DNA of 64,000 nucleotides from Artemia franciscana (taxonomy: Eukaryota > Arthropoda > Branchiopoda > Anostraca > Artemiidae), in contig NC_088875.1 of assembly GCF_032884065.1 (NCBI RefSeq), positions 41,863,402 to 41,927,401 on the forward strand, read 5' to 3'. A program made the position numbers and the translations under genes. Positions 34,601 to 46,919 of this stretch are shown piece by piece. The notes beneath the pieces were generated by a model, which was not told the DNA's origin, ran no database searches, and saw only the letters and a list, made by a program, of their open reading frames with translations. Each line of letters opens with the position of its first letter. Within the stretch, counting starts at the first letter, position 1.

Positions 34601-35723
34601 TTGTTGTTCATTATTTTCTGGTTTTTCAATTTCTTGTTTGGTCAGATTTTGAATTCTTCTATCAAAATGTTTATTTGTTTTTCTATTCCAGTCTATATTC
34701 ATGATAGGTTCTTATGTCCATTTAAGTATTTGACAGGAGTGATTTAGTGCTTTTCATATCTTAAACACGAAAGGTTACGGCCAGATTAATGTCAAAAAAT
34801 GGACGGACTCAAATTTTTATTTTATTATAAAAATTTCTTCTTCTTAATATTTATTTTGTATGCCCTTGATGTTTTATACAGAGTTGTATCTGCTATAGAA
34901 GTTTTGAACACAAGAATGCGTTGTAGTCACTTTGAATGTTTTGTTTGGGTAATTGGTTCCAGTGCTTTTTGATGATGTCTTGTGAAGTTTTGAAAATAAA
35001 ATTTTTTTTCGAAGAAATTTATCATTTTGGTTGATTTTGTGTTCAGAAAAATAAACGAAATCAAAAACAATTTTGTTTTGGTGCTTGAATAGGATTTTAC
35101 TTCCTGGAAGGGGGGGGGGGTAACTTCGAAAGAAGCACTAATAACAGGCAAATAATATTGGAAACCAAAGCAATTGCGGGGGGAAAAGTAAAAGTCTTGA
35201 GGCCAGATCATTTTTCTTAAAGGGGAGGGGGTATCAAAGAATGTTCCTTGGCAGGCTGGGAGGGAGGGCCAGAAACTGTATTATCAGGCCTACCTTTCAA
35301 TTTTATTTAGTGGGATCAATCAGCCCAGTTCCATAAGGGATTGGGATTCCTCCGCTCTTATGGCAGGTGAGTGCAAGGGTATCTACAGGGGAAGGCAACC
35401 AGCCCCCCCCCAGCAAAAAATCAAAATTTGGTTTTGAAAAAACAAGATTGTGTAACAGTTGGGAAAACGAGGTAAAATTTGCGTTATTAATTTTTTTTTT
35501 AATCCGTAAACCGGAACCCTGGGAAATGTTTCGCATATTCACCCATCCCTCGGTAAAAAAAATAAAAAAATGTGTGTGCCTTTGGGTATACAAGAAAAGC
35601 TTACGGCTCGCAAAAGCAGAAAAGAATAGAAACAAACTTACTTGAAAGAAAGTCTAATAAAAGCTGTAAAGTGCCGACTTTTGTTAGGAAAGATTAATTT
35701 GCTGCGAAAATGTGCGTTTAGAT
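31601..35723. other. Intergenic, no gene seen
   Basis: A+T-rich. Only short, unsupported open frames (32063-32260, 34927-35211, 35303-35645). A GGGGTGAAGCCCC hairpin near 32224 followed by CTGCTAGT at 32252 recalls a Helitron end but the spacing is poor. Confidence 0.5.
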
Positions 35724-36115
35724 ATGCTTAATGCCCGAGCCACACCGTAGTCACACCTTTCGAGAAAAGGGCAAGTTTCATGAATAACATGGGTTTTATC
35801 GTGATTTTAAAGTGAAACTTGTATTTTATAAGCGAAATGTAAAATGGAAAGAAATTGGTTTGAAAAGCTTGTTTCAACACTGATTTGTTCCCAGCTATCC
35901 ATAGTTAATGACCGAGATTCACATGCTTAATGCCCAAGCCACATCGTAGTGGCCCAAGCCACACCTTCCGAGAAAAAGGCAAAATTCATGAATAACATGG
36001 GTTTTATCTTGATTTTATAGTCAAACTTGTCTTTTTAGAAGCGAAATATAAAATGGAAAGAAAACGGTTTGAAAAGCTTGTTTCTACAGTGATTTGTTCT
36101 CAGCTATTCACTGTT
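35724..36115. repeat. Two tandem 198-bp units
   Basis: ATGCTTAATGCCCGAGCCAC at 35724 and ATGCTTAATGCCCAAGCCAC at 35922 open two units. Both contain TTCATGAATAACATGGGTTT and TTTGAAAAGCTTGTTTC. A 24-bp internal repeat of the AAGCCACA block is in the second. Confidence 0.85.
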
Positions 36116-36582
36116 AAAAAAAAACTATGCCTAAATTCTTGACTCTGATTGGTCAAACCTAAATATTATGCACGAAAGTTGAACAATGTTAGGGTCGAAT
36201 AATTACTAACAGCTGCATAAGCGCCGTAGTCGTGCGTAGTTTTGATTTTATCGGGAAGTGTAACTATAAAGTAGCCTGGTATAAGCAAGTCTAAGTTGGA
36301 CCGCTCTGAACAAGCTAATTTCAATTCAAGTTGTTTAGTGCATGGTTGATGGCCAAAATTAATATTTTCATTTTGGTCATGATTTTTTTTTTCCTATTTA
36401 TAGGGGAATAATGGACAAAACGAAGTTTGAACCATGTTCTTAAGAAAAGTCTGAATTATGTACTTAAATGTTATAGTCTCGAAAAGTGCAAAAAATAGTT
36501 GGACATGATTAACATGGCTTCTGAACAGGTCAGCTACACAAACATAAGTTAAAGCTTTTCAGTTTAATCTATTTAGAAAGAT
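36116..36582. other. Intergenic, no feature seen
   Basis: A+T-rich, no coding or repeat match recognised. Confidence 0.45.
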
Positions 36583-38222
36583 TAAATAGAAAAAAAGAAG
36601 TTTTTTTTAAATGAAAGTAAGGAGCGACATTAAAACTTAAAACGAACAGAAATTACTCCGTATATGAAAGGGGCTTTTCCTCCTCAACGCCTCGCTCTTT
36701 ACGCTAAAGTTTGACTCTTCCTCTTAACTCTACTTCTTAAAACGGTAAAAAACTTTAGCGTAAAGAGCGGGGCGTTGAGGAGGAAAAGCCCCTTTCATAT
36801 ACGGAGTAATTTCTTGTTCATTTAAAAAAAACTTGTTTTTTTTTATTTAATTTCTGGATGTTTTTTAATTAATTCATGTTTTGATATTGGCTCTCAGCAC
36901 ATAAATAATTAAAACGCAATTTGCATATTAATTTTTCTTTTGGCTAAATGGCTTTCTCATAGTTTTAATCGGAAGATTTTGAGAAAAAAGGAGCGAGGGA
37001 GGAAGCCTAGTTGCCCTCCAATTTTTTGATTACTTAAAAAGGCAACTAGAACTTTTAATTTTTTACGAACATTTTCATTAGTAAAAATATACGTAATTAA
37101 TCGAATTAACTTACGTAACGAACTTCTATATTCGTATGTTTTTATTGCGTATATAAGGGGTTTCACCCCTCGTCGATACTTCGCTCTTTACACTAAAGCA
37201 TAAATTATGTCCCAATTCCTTAAGAATGACCCTTGAATCACAAAGGCCGTAGAATAAACAGTTGAAATTACTAAAAATACTTTAGCGTAAAGAGCGAGGT
37301 ATTACGAGGAGGTAAACCCCTCATATGCGTAATAATTTCTGCTTGTTTTAAGTTTTAATGCTGCTCCTCACTTTCAGTAAAAAAAAAAACTGTTCATATT
37401 TATTTTTTCATTATTTTTTAAATAGTGCTAAAAAATCCTGCGCCTCCTTCATTGAAAGTCTCTTCCCAATTGAGAAGTTTTTCCATGGAAAGATCTTCCC
37501 GCGTAACCCCCCCCCCTCCCCACCTAAACTCTCCCTCCCAAACCAAAAAAATCCCCCTGAAAGCATCCGTACACTTTCCAGTAACCATTACTATATGTAA
37601 ACACAGGTCAAAGTCTGTAACTTGCAACCCCTCTCACGGGGACTGTGGGGGAGTAAGTCGTCCCCAAAGACATAGTTATTAGGTTTTTCGACTATGGTGA
37701 ATAAAATGGCTATCTCAGAATTTTGATCTGGTGACTTTGGGAAAAAATGAACGTGGGAGGGGGTCTAGGTGCCTTCCAATTTTTTGGTCACTTAAAAAGG
37801 GCACTAGAACTTTTAATTTCTGTTAGAATGAGCCCTCTCGCGACATTCTAGGACCATTGGGTCGATACGATTACCCCTGGGAAAAAAACAAACAAATAAA
37901 CACGCATTTGTCTTCTGTAATTTGTCTTCTGGTAAAAAATGCGAAATTCCACATTTTTTTAGATAGGAGCTTGAAACTTCTACAATAAGGTTCTCTGATA
38001 CACTGAATCTGATAATGTTATTTTCGTTAAGATTGTATGACTTTTAGGGGGTGTTTTCCCCTATTTTCTAAAATGAGGCAAATTTTCTCGGGCTCGTAAC
38101 TTTTGATAGGTAAGACTAATCTTGATGAAAGGTATATATTTAAAATCAGCATTAAAATGCAATTTTTTATGTTACTATTGGTATCAAATTCCATTTTTTA
38201 GAGTTTCGGTTACTATTGAGCC
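36583..38222 (+). mobile_element. Composite palindromic element, right end truncated
   Basis: Same order as the copy at 17716-19415: left end ATTAAATAGAAAAAAAGAAG, module 1 hairpin (left arm about 36617-36715, right arm about 36750-36825), linker, module 2 (about 37120-37375), tail from AATCCTGCGCCTCCTTCATT to CTATTGAGCCGAAT. The terminal GCTCCTTACTACAGTT is missing, and the right arm of module 1 lacks its last 30 bp. No coding capacity. Confidence 0.75.
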
Positions 38223-38700
38223 GAATTAAATGTTTATTAATGATTTAAAAGGTGTTTGGTCTTCAAATGCGGGGTTTCGACGTTTTATAGATGGTATTAG
38301 TTATAATTTCGCACAGTGAATCGTAATTTATCATTGTAACACTGTTTCCGCGATAAAAATACATAACTTCGACTTTTATTTACATAATAAACAAAAATAT
38401 AAACTATTATAGATATAAATGACTACGTTAGGGAAAAATTTAACTTTTGCTAACTCGTAGCAATTAACTACATACACATTCCTAAAAACATCCTAAATTA
38501 AAAATAATAATAAAAAAACCTCCATAAATGTTTCTAGAAGCATCCTGCACTAATTAAAATAATAATGAAAGGAAAAAAGACAATCACCTTCTCTCAAACA
38601 CCCCCAGGGTAACAACCCTCTTCCAAATACAACTCCCTCCACTCCAATTTCTTCAACCTTTTCCTCCCTCCAGCCCTATAACCCACTCCAACCCATCCCA
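38223..38700. other. Intergenic, no gene seen
   Basis: A+T-rich; 38580-38700 is C-rich on plus and probably the 3' UTR of the LINE that follows on minus. Confidence 0.4.
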
Positions 38701-38714
38701 AATACAAAAAACAA

Positions 38715-38972
38715 CTAATTCCATAATAAATACTCTTTTAAACTTTTTTTAAACTGTGGGAGGAGCTCAGCCTCTCTAACACTCACAGGAAGTGAATTCC
38801 AAACAGAAGGGCCAAGATACTTCAAAGTAAAACCGGATCTTACACTATTTTGAATATCCACAATCAAGTCATCACATCTTCTTGTATCATGCTCATGAAC
38901 AGAACTTCTAAAACAGTAAAACTCATTAAAAGTTTCTGGGACTAGATTATGCACACACATAATTGAACACAA
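38715..38972 (-). pseudogene. LINE ORF2 C-terminal segment
   Basis: Reads HEHDTRRCDDLIVDIQNS, FTLKYLGPSVWNSLPVSV and LLPQFKKSLKEYLLWN, the conserved C-terminal domain following LINE RTs (TR...R, G..WN.LP, FK..LK..L). Ends at a stop at 38715. Confidence 0.85.
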
Positions 38973-39479
38973 ACACTGCTGCTTGATAGTCCCTTATCTG
39001 TCCAACATTGAGTAGCCTTAGAGACTTAAAGCATGCACTGGTGTCTTTAACATTTTTTACGTACTTCCCAATTAAACTTGCTGCTTTATTTTGTAGAACT
39101 TGCACACGCTTGCAATTAACATAAAAATTGCTGCTACAAACTAAACATCCGTATGATACATACGGGTAGATTATTGCAAAATATATCTTGAGAAGAGTCT
39201 GTTCCGGCAGAATATGCTTCAGTCTTCTGAGGATGCCAATTCCATGTGCAATTTTGGCGGAATAATGTCGCTATGAGGCTTCCACGATAGAATAGAATCA
39301 GTATGGAAGTCAAGGCACCGTAGTGATTTAACTTGTAAAATAGGTTTTACGCCTAATAGGACTTTACTACTTACATCAACAGAATCACCCACTCTACAGA
39401 ATGTCAGTAAAAACGTTTTTTTTTACTTTCACGCATAGCAAACTTAAACTTTTAAACAACATCTAATCTTTTGAGAGTA

Positions 39480-40232
39480 TCATTGGCTTTTATTTTTAAA
39501 TCGTCGACTGATTTTGCAAATACTGTTAGCATAATGTCATCCGCAAAAGAAGTAATGCATGCGTCCTGCTAATAAAAGCGCATCATGTTCACGTAAACTA
39601 GATAAAGTAAAGGGCCCAGCACAGAGCCCTGAGGTACACCACACTTCACAGGAAAAGACGATGGGACTACATCATTTAAAACGACTTTAAGGGACATACC
39701 GTAAAGATAGCTCTCAAACCATCTTAGGCAAACTCCATTTATTCCAAGACTTCTCATTCTATGAAGCAATATTTGGTAGTCAACCGTGTCAAACGCTTTT
39801 TTAATGTCAATGAAAATAGACATAGGTACGTTACCTGAGTTTAATGCACAGTTAACACTTTGAACCAGGTGTTTTAAAGGCGTGTGTCGTGGAATGACCC
39901 TTACGAAACCCAAACTGTGTCTGACTCAAAAGCCTGTTCATATGAAGGAAATTACAGAGCCGTTTATGTACCACTTTCTCCAGTATCTTTGAAAAGATGG
40001 GTAGAATTGATGTGGGTCTCCAGTTTTCTATATCTGACTTGCAACCACCTTTGTGAAATGGAATGACCTTCGCCACCTTAAACTGCACCGGAGAACTTCC
40101 CTTTTCTAGGGAAAGATTAATGGTAAAAACTAGACTGGGAAGAATATATCTTAGAATCACTTTAACAGTTTGAAGGGGCAAACCATCAACACCGGCAGAA
40201 TTAGACTCAAGTGGCTGCACAACTTTACGCAC
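39480..40232 (-). pseudogene. LINE reverse transcriptase, frameshifted
   Basis: First frame (40232-39852): NSAGVDGLPLQTVK, FKVAKVIPFHKGG, ENWRPTSILPIFSKILEK, QTQFGFRKGHSTTHAF. A frameshift near 39895 leads to frame 39913-39569: IFIDIKKAFDTVDYQ (motif A), GVPQGSVLGPLLYLVYVN (motif B). A further shift leads to SFADDIMLTVFAKS (motif C, FADD) near 39550-39510. All catalytic aspartates survive. Confidence 0.88.
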
Positions 40233-40264
40233 TTCTTCACTCGTGCACGGCTGAAATTCTATAT

Positions 40265-41283
40265 TTAAAGTTTCGCCACGGACGTCATTAATAATATTGC
40301 AGTTTCTTTCATTAGGTTGTTGCTAACACTAGATTGCACCTTGGAGCCGATATTTGAGAAAAAATTAATAAAGTTATTTACAATTTTATTTAAATCACCA
40401 AGGTTACACCCATCCAAATTAATGTCTGCCGGGGTCTCTTTTCCCTTACCACCCATGACCTCATTTGAAATAGTCCAAGTTTCTTTCATATTACCTTTAC
40501 TATCCTCCAACTTATTTCCATAATAATCAGACATTGCTTTTCTCCTCAGTTTATTCACAAAATTTTTTTTGCTTTGTAAATAAAATAAAAGACTCATCAC
40601 TTTTGGAATCCAAATATGTTTCATAAAGCCTATTTCTTAATTCTATTTGGTCAATTATCTCCTCTGTTTTATCCATGGCTTACGGGGAACAAGCTTCTTT
40701 GATTTAAAAACTTTTACTGGACACTTCCTTTCATATATAGGGTTAATGACTTCCATCAGACAATCCAGAGCTTTAGTAGGGCATTCATTCTCTTCAAACA
40801 ATTGACTCCAGTCTATTACACTCACTTCCTCTGAAAACTTTAGGAGATTTTCTTTTTTCGTCAGTCGAAATTTTAGTTTTTTTCTGGACTCGTTTAACAC
40901 TACAACAAATTTTACCTGAGAATTGAAAATGATCAGACCCAGGAAACATGATTGCATCGGAAAAACTTCGATTCAAATCAATTGAACGAACAAACACATT
41001 GTCAATAATCGAAGCAGATTGACCTGTGATTCTCGTTGGAATATTAACAAGTGGATATAAATAATCTAAAATTTAAGAAATCAGCATTTTGACTAGATAG
41101 ATCCAATAAATTAAGATCAAAATCCCCCATTACTATATGACTAACACCATTCGGGGCTTTATCAAGGAGCTCATTAAATGCATCAATAAACTCATCCAAG
41201 TGAGTGCTAGGAGGCTTGTACACCATGCTTATTAAAAAATTTTTTTGGTGATTAAGTTCAATATCTACTGAAAAAATTTCCAC
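40265..41283 (-). pseudogene. LINE ORF2 endonuclease C-terminal half and linker
   Basis: MVYKPPSTHLDEFIDAF and HIVMGDFDLNLLDLSSQN (catalytic Asp; the usual Asn is Asp in GDFD) mark the EEP endonuclease at 41283-41044. Frames at 40957-40655 and 40624-40265 hold the linker to RT (NPIYERKCPVKVFKSKKLVP, KAMSDYYGNKLEDSKGNMK). Upstream scraps at 41700-41290 include LHVKNRTSLGRGCIALL. Confidence 0.8.
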
Positions 41284-41802
41284 CTTACCTTCTCTTCATA
41301 TACTAAGACCACCCCTTATACGACTCCTAATCCCTTCCTTCATCAAAAGTGCAATACAACCTCGGCCTAGTGAAGTACGATTTTTGACATGTAGGTTGTA
41401 CCCCGGAAATGAATAAAGCGAAAGAGACTGATTTGCACATAAAAACGCCCCAGGACATCAAACTGGGAAGAAAAATCATCTAGTAACTGGAGTATATCTA
41501 GGTAACTTGATGTCACATGGACATTCCAAGAGCATAAATACAAACATTGGTCGTTCTCTATTGACGAAAACTCATGTGGCGCACGCAGTTAAACACTATT
41601 TTTTGGGGGATTTAACTGAATTATATGGGAATCATTATCACGGGCGATTCCACTAGATAAATAATCCTCCAGGCTAAATTTATCTACTTCAGACCCGACC
41701 ATCTCTTACCAGCAAAAAAGAAAAATACATATAAAAGCAGAAAAAAATAAAAGCAAAAAACAACAAAATAAAACAAAAATAAATAAATGCAAAAAATACT
41801 AA

Positions 41803-42780
41803 TCATAGCATATGAGACTGAATACAGTCGGTAATAAAACGGATTTTCTTGACTGCTGACCCTACACTAGGCTTTGCCAAAATCTGACCTTGATCTGACC
41901 ATGCATTTCGCTGACCATACTTGTCTTTCGCTGCGTTCAAAATGTCCCAGCGAAATTTTGTTAGAGACTCCGACACAAAAATTCCATTTGAAGCAAGTCT
42001 AGCTTTTGCTATAAAAACTCTTCGGGCTACATCTTTGCTATAAAATTTAACGAGGATCGGAGCAACTCTAATAGAACTGCCTTCATGTTGCGTAGTCGGA
42101 TTATTCAATCGGAAACGGTATACACTAATCAAGTCAGAAAATGAGAGGTCAGTCACAGACATTTTGCTATTTATAATGCTAGATATTGTCGTACGAGTGT
42201 CTACACCAGGTAACTGCTTTACCCCATGAAATACAAGACTATCAAGCAAGGACTCTTGATCATAATCATCCAGTTTTTCTTCTATTCGAGCAATTCTCTC
42301 CTCCAAATTTTCAATTTGAGTTCTCAGGCTGCTTAGAGCCTGTTCAATTTTTGCAAAATTGGGATTAAACTCGAGCGGGACTGAATGATAAACCTGGCTG
42401 ATTATCAGTTCAGTAGCCTCTTTCAGTGACCTTGGGCCATTGAACTTTTCAGTCACTTTCTTTGTTATATTTTCAAGCAGATCACTTTTTGTCTTCTCCA
42501 GCTGGGCTTCAGTTGCAACTAATTGATCTTAAATTGGGGCGATACTTGAAGAAACCGAGTTAGACCCTAATTTATCACTTGCTTTCAGGGCTAAAAAAGT
42601 CTTAGAAAGAGTTTCGTAAATTTCAGGGGTATTAGCAAGTGCCACAAATACTTTTTTAACAACAGGAGTGGATGAATCTTTCCTTTTAGGGTTTTATTCT
42701 TGAAGATTAGCATCTATTAACCTAAATTCATCGTGACGTGATACTCCACAAATACGCTTCAGACTTCAAGAAAAGCAGAA
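41803..42780 (-). pseudogene. LINE ORF1 with coiled coil
   Basis: Open on minus from about 42530 to 41803; an upstream part to about 42780 is cut by one or two stops. ALSSLRTQIENLEERIARIE is a clear leucine-heptad coiled coil, followed by VFHGVKQLPGVDTRT, DLISVYRFRLNNP and ILVKFYSKDVARRVF, an RRM-like ORF1 core, then GIFVSESLTKFRWDIL. Trimerising RNA-binding ORF1 proteins have this order. Confidence 0.8.
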
Positions 42781-42929
42781 AATTTATAAAATTATTTTAA
42801 TACTGAGGATAAAAATATGAAAAATTATGGAGAAGAGGATATTTATATTTAAATGAATATATTAAAAGAATATTTATATTTAACAAAACCTCCACATAGA
42901 GATTAATCTTAAAGAGCAGTTACAACAGT

Positions 42930-43930
42930 GAGCCATGTTCATTTCATGGAACATGTTGACAAAACACAGAAATTGTGCGTTAGGTTCATATTTTTGTCAA
43001 CAATACAGCGTCGGATTTATTTTTTGCCGAAGTAAATGTTGTCTGTTCGCAACATAAGATATTGTATGTTTTTTTTCTGTCGACAGAAACAACGAATCCA
43101 ACACCACATTTGGAAATATTGATAGGTAAAGCTAGAATTGAACGAAGTTCCGTCATTTTGACAAGTTTTCCAGAACATTAACCTTGCTTATTTCATTTAA
43201 CATGTCGACAGAACAGAAAATTAATGTGTTTGATTCATACTTATATGTCGACAGTTCATTGTTCAGTTCATTCTCTGTTGACATAAATGTTGTCTTTTCA
43301 TGATATATAAAATTGTATGCTCTCTTTTTTGTCGACAGAAATGATGAATCAAACACCATATTTAGAAATATTGACTGACTAACCTAGTATGGAGCGAAGC
43401 TTTGGCGTTTTAGCAAGTTTTGCCAGAATATCTGAGTCTTGTTCATTACATATAACGTGTCGATAAAACAGAGAATTAGAGTGTTTGATTCAAATTTATA
43501 TCGACAATAGAGCGCTCGATGTATTCTCTGTCGACATAGATGTCGCCGTTCACGAAAATTTCTATGCTCTCCTCTATCGACAGAAACGGGGGATTGTACA
43601 CCATATTTGGAAAAGTTGACACACAAACCTAAGATTGAACAAAGTTTTGGCATGTCATCAAGTCTTGCCAGCATATTTAGACTCAATTTATTTTTCATAT
43701 AACAAGTCGACAGAACAGAAAATGAATCTGAAATCTACATTGTTCAATCCATTTCCTGTCTACATAAATGTCGTCTTTTGACGATATAAAAAACTGTTCG
43801 CTGTTTAAAAACTTGTTTTACGTTTTGTTTCTCTCTCAACATCCTGGTCGATAATAATGATGAATCGAACATATTCAGAAATCGTCGACATTTATGTCGA
43901 AAGATAAAGCTTGAATCGAACTAAGTTATT
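42930..43930. repeat. Four tandem ~250-bp units rich in TGTCGACA
   Basis: Units begin with AACATG(T/C)(C/T)GACA-like blocks at about 42952, 43199, 43453 and 43700. Each contains a (G/T)TTCATTTCAT/AACATGTCGACAGAACAG block, a CT(G/C)TNGACATAAATGT block and a TTGTCGACAGAAA block followed by an ACACCATATTT-GAAATATTGA stretch. The palindrome TGTCGACA or one-base variants recurs three or four times per unit. Units are clearly diverged, so the array is old. Confidence 0.8.
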
Positions 43931-45518
43931 ATTCTATGTTTAGCACCATTTACTTTCTTTTCAAAATACTGGCTATAATTTTTACTGTAGACAACAGTAA
44001 GATGGTTTTTCTCAAAACCATATTTCACGTTTTAGTGGCTGTTCTTGTTTATGAATTTTAAAGATGTTGCTAATTTGACTTAAACGAAAATACAATATAA
44101 GTAATAAACAAAATAGCGGAAAGAGAGGAGAAATAATGAATCAGGGGGTTTCACGAACTCGGATCATTATATTTTAAAATTTCCAAAGTCGACTTTAGGC
44201 TTGGGTGGCGTTAAAGTTAAGACAGAGGCAGGTAATCATCATTCTGCTTGAATACACCCCCCTCCAATAGGTGTGAGCTATTTACGTTAAAGGAAAATGT
44301 AGAATATACCTTGATTCCTATATATTCAAGATGGGGAAGAATACTCCACTTCAGGGCCTGGTTTTCCCCCTTTTAAGAACACTCTCCACCTTGGCTATCC
44401 TGCTTTTTACATCTTCACTTCATCAACCATTTATACAAACAAAGCTACTTAAGCAAGTGAATCCGTCCAGTTGATTGATTTTGTCAGTATCTAACATTAC
44501 CTCTTCATCCTCATTTATTGCTAATTTAAGAAAATTTGTCCAAAATTTCAACCCTCAGAGTCTGTATAAAAAACTCCATATGAAGGATATAAATATATCC
44601 TTCACTCCTAACTCCACACCCAGCCTCCTACAAACGTTACTTCCAACCTTACCTGCTGCAATAATATCATCATACATGGTACCAATTCCTTTTATCACTT
44701 ATCACCTGTACCATATAAGGATAGACCCTTAATTAAAGATTTTCACATGTAAATAATTATCACGTGTACCGTATAAGGATAGACCCTTAATTACAGATTT
44801 TCTATTAGCTGATTCACATATCTGTCGGTATTCTGTAGAACTCGAGGCTGAAAGGTTCTAATAATTCACAAACTTTTCGATTGACAGTGATACTTTTGTC
44901 AATACATCTTCCTCCTCTTCTGAAACCCCACTGCTCTCTAAAAACATTTGCAGGTTTTGGTGACAGCGTTAGCCAAATTTAGAAAAAGAAACATGGATGA
45001 AAATTCAGCAAAAAAATAGACTAAAAACATATGCCATCAAACAGCTTAAGAAGGTGGGACTTCCCCTTGAATGTGTAGCTGTCTTTGGGAACCAACACAT
45101 TGTTAATATTTGAAATTTGACTTACAAAAGGAATTAATTAGATTTAACGGATTAACTGTGCTCATCTATTTTCACGGTTTAAGGTGGCAATAATGACAAA
45201 AATGTGGTACTGCCCTAGAAACTTCATAACTTTGAATCAACCAGAATAAAGTCTTAGATGGTTATCAGGTGTGATGGTTATCTAAGGTGTGTCGAGGGAG
45301 CAAAAATTGTTTCTATTTTGATGTCCTTGGTACTTTAGGTGGGTATTACAGATGTTTCTGTGAACGTCCTTATTGCCAAAATCGAAGGGTTGTTTAGATA
45401 GACGTTTTAGGCTATGGAGGATACTATTAAATATAAAATAAAAAATAGTTATAGGCTATTCTTGCCCCTTATCCCCCTCCTAAGGGAAGATAGCGTAACA
45501 AAATATTTTGACAACGAT
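43931..45518. other. Intergenic, no gene seen
   Basis: Contains a 59-bp direct repeat (ATCACCTGTACCATATAAGG at 44702; ATCACGTGTACCGTATAAGG at 44759). The open frame 44475-44732 has no recognisable domain. Confidence 0.5.
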
Positions 45519-45524
45519 TTTATT
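45519..45524 (-). terminator. AATAAA poly(A) signal of the DOMON gene
   Basis: AATAAA on minus, about 75 nt after the stop codon at 45600. Suitable position for the cleavage/polyadenylation signal. Confidence 0.6.
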
Positions 45525-45599
45525 ATTGCTTATAAAAAGGAACACTGATTAATTGCCTAATGGCTAAATATATAATAAAACAAGATGATTTTCTAAACT

Positions 45600-45884
45600 T
45601 CATGGCTCAATAAGCACAACGTCAAATCTACCTGTAGTCTCTGCATAAAAGGTGACGTTGTCGAAATATTCTAGATCCATCTCCCCATAGGACCAGATGA
45701 GCTTCATTTCTCCTGGGTAAATTGGCTGATCGAAAAGTATGTCATCGCCAGTTTCTAGCTTTCTGTAAAAAGTGGTTGTTGTAGCGTTTCCATCCTCTGA
45801 TATTTCAACTAGAAACCAATCTTCAGTGCCCCCGTCTGTGGTGTCCAAAATCTTTGGGTCGCTAGGCTGAACCGAATGGTAATC
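45600..45884 (-). CDS. Secreted DOMON-domain protein, exon 4 (last)
   Basis: Starts after TTTCCCTAG at 45885 and ends at TGA 45602-45600; phase 0; residues 84-177 of a 177-aa protein. DOMON domains are beta-sandwiches that bind haem or sugars in DBH-like monooxygenases, reductases and secreted proteins. Visible family features: DYHSVQPSDPKILDTTD (the DRHA/DYHS strand after YLD), DWFLVEISEDG, TTFYRKLETGDDILFD (F-x-R-x-L-x-T-x-D) and MKLIWSYGE (the IWAYG-type strand). Sequons at Asn116 (NAT) and Asn159 (NVT). No catalytic monooxygenase domain or membrane anchor follows, so this is a stand-alone DOMON protein. Ligand unknown. Confidence 0.88.
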   Translation of the reverse strand, partial: DYHSVQPSDPKILDTTDGGTEDWFLVEISEDGNATTTTFYRKLETGDDILFDQPIYPGEMKLIWSYGEMDLEYFDNVTFYAETTGRFDVVLIEP

Positions 45885-46389
45885 CTAGGGAAATTTAAAA
45901 GTGTCAAAGTTCTTACAGAAAATTATATATTCAATTTGAATTTTTTTAAATATACCATTTATAGCATGTAAATGAATGAATTTCTAAAAAATAGAAGGGT
46001 GAAAGATTCTCTAAAACAAAACATGTCTATGACAGTTTATGACATTTATGAATATATGTTGGGTTTTACAGATTCGATGTAAAATTCATTAAGTTAAATG
46101 CTGTTCGTCAAAAGGTACAAATCTGAAAGGATGGTCCAACAGTTATGCATTTGGGATGACAAACCTCCTCACCACCCGCAAGGAAAGGGCAGCAAATTAT
46201 GCAATTTAACCTTTATTCGCATATATAGTCTTTGTTATTCGGAAATATACGGAAACTTCTCATTCGGAGAAGAGATTTTCCAAGGGGATTTGTTTTTGTA
46301 GGGAGAACAATTTTTGACTGGTAATTTCCTTCGGAAAACCTTACATGCTTGGAACCCGGATTTCCTTGCATGATAAAAAAAAACAGTCA

Positions 46390-46705
46390 GAAATTAAATG
46401 TATCTTTTTTCAACTGAAATTAAGGAGCAACATTAAAACTTAAAATGAATGGAAACTATTCTGTTTATAAAGAGAGTTACCCCGTTCTCATTCCTCGCTC
46501 TTTATACTGAAGTTTGGTTTTTACCCAAATTCTTTAAGCACGGCTCCTGAAACATAAGAGCCTTTGAGTTTGATTAAGGAGCATTTTTAAAGAACATTAA
46601 TGTAAAGAGCGAGAAATAGGGAAGGAGCCGCCCCTTTCCTATAGGGAATTATTTCTGTTCATTTTAAGCTGTAATGTTGCTCCTTTCTTTCAGTTGAAAA
46701 AATTG
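46390..46705. repeat. Palindromic-family module 1, diverged
   Basis: TTTTTTCAACTGAAATTAAG and GGAGCAACATTAAAACTTA on the left, TTCTGTTCATTTTAAGC...GTTGCTCCTTTCTTTCAGTT on the right, with CTCGCTCTTTATAC versus GTAAAGAGCGAG inside. Confidence 0.75.
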
Positions 46706-46919
46706 TTTGATTTTTGCCATTAAGATTAATCGCAACTCGTAGTTACCATTCCTGAATCAGCTTCAAATTGCAACTTTTCTCACTTGAAAAGTTTTTATAA
46801 CGTGTTTTTAAGTTTTGGTTACTATGGCGTGCTTCGGTCTCTATTAGGTTTCAGCTATGGTGCCAACCAGCATACAGGAAATAATGTGAAATATTTCGAA
46901 GCAAGTTAAATGAAGAAAA

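Larger units (their letters stand above)
38701..42780 (-). mobile_element. Nearly full-length two-ORF LINE
   Basis: In minus order: ORF1 (42780-41803), endonuclease (about 41600-40790), RT (40232-39480) and C-terminal domain (38972-38715). All parts of a two-ORF LINE are present over 4.1 kb, each broken by a few frameshifts and stops. It is the most complete retroelement in the window. ORF2 resembles the CR1/L2/jockey group; the exact clade is not determined. Confidence 0.85.

Noticed and set aside
36957-37682. Open frames in the composite elements (also 18519-19215, 61925-62400, 63032-63241)
   Set aside because: The same short frames recur on both strands in every copy, with stops and frameshifts at random; no domain. 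They reflect repeat identity, not coding.
42930-43930. CRISPR-like array
   Set aside because: Units are about 250 bp, diverged throughout, with no short identical repeats and unique spacers; the context is an animal genome.
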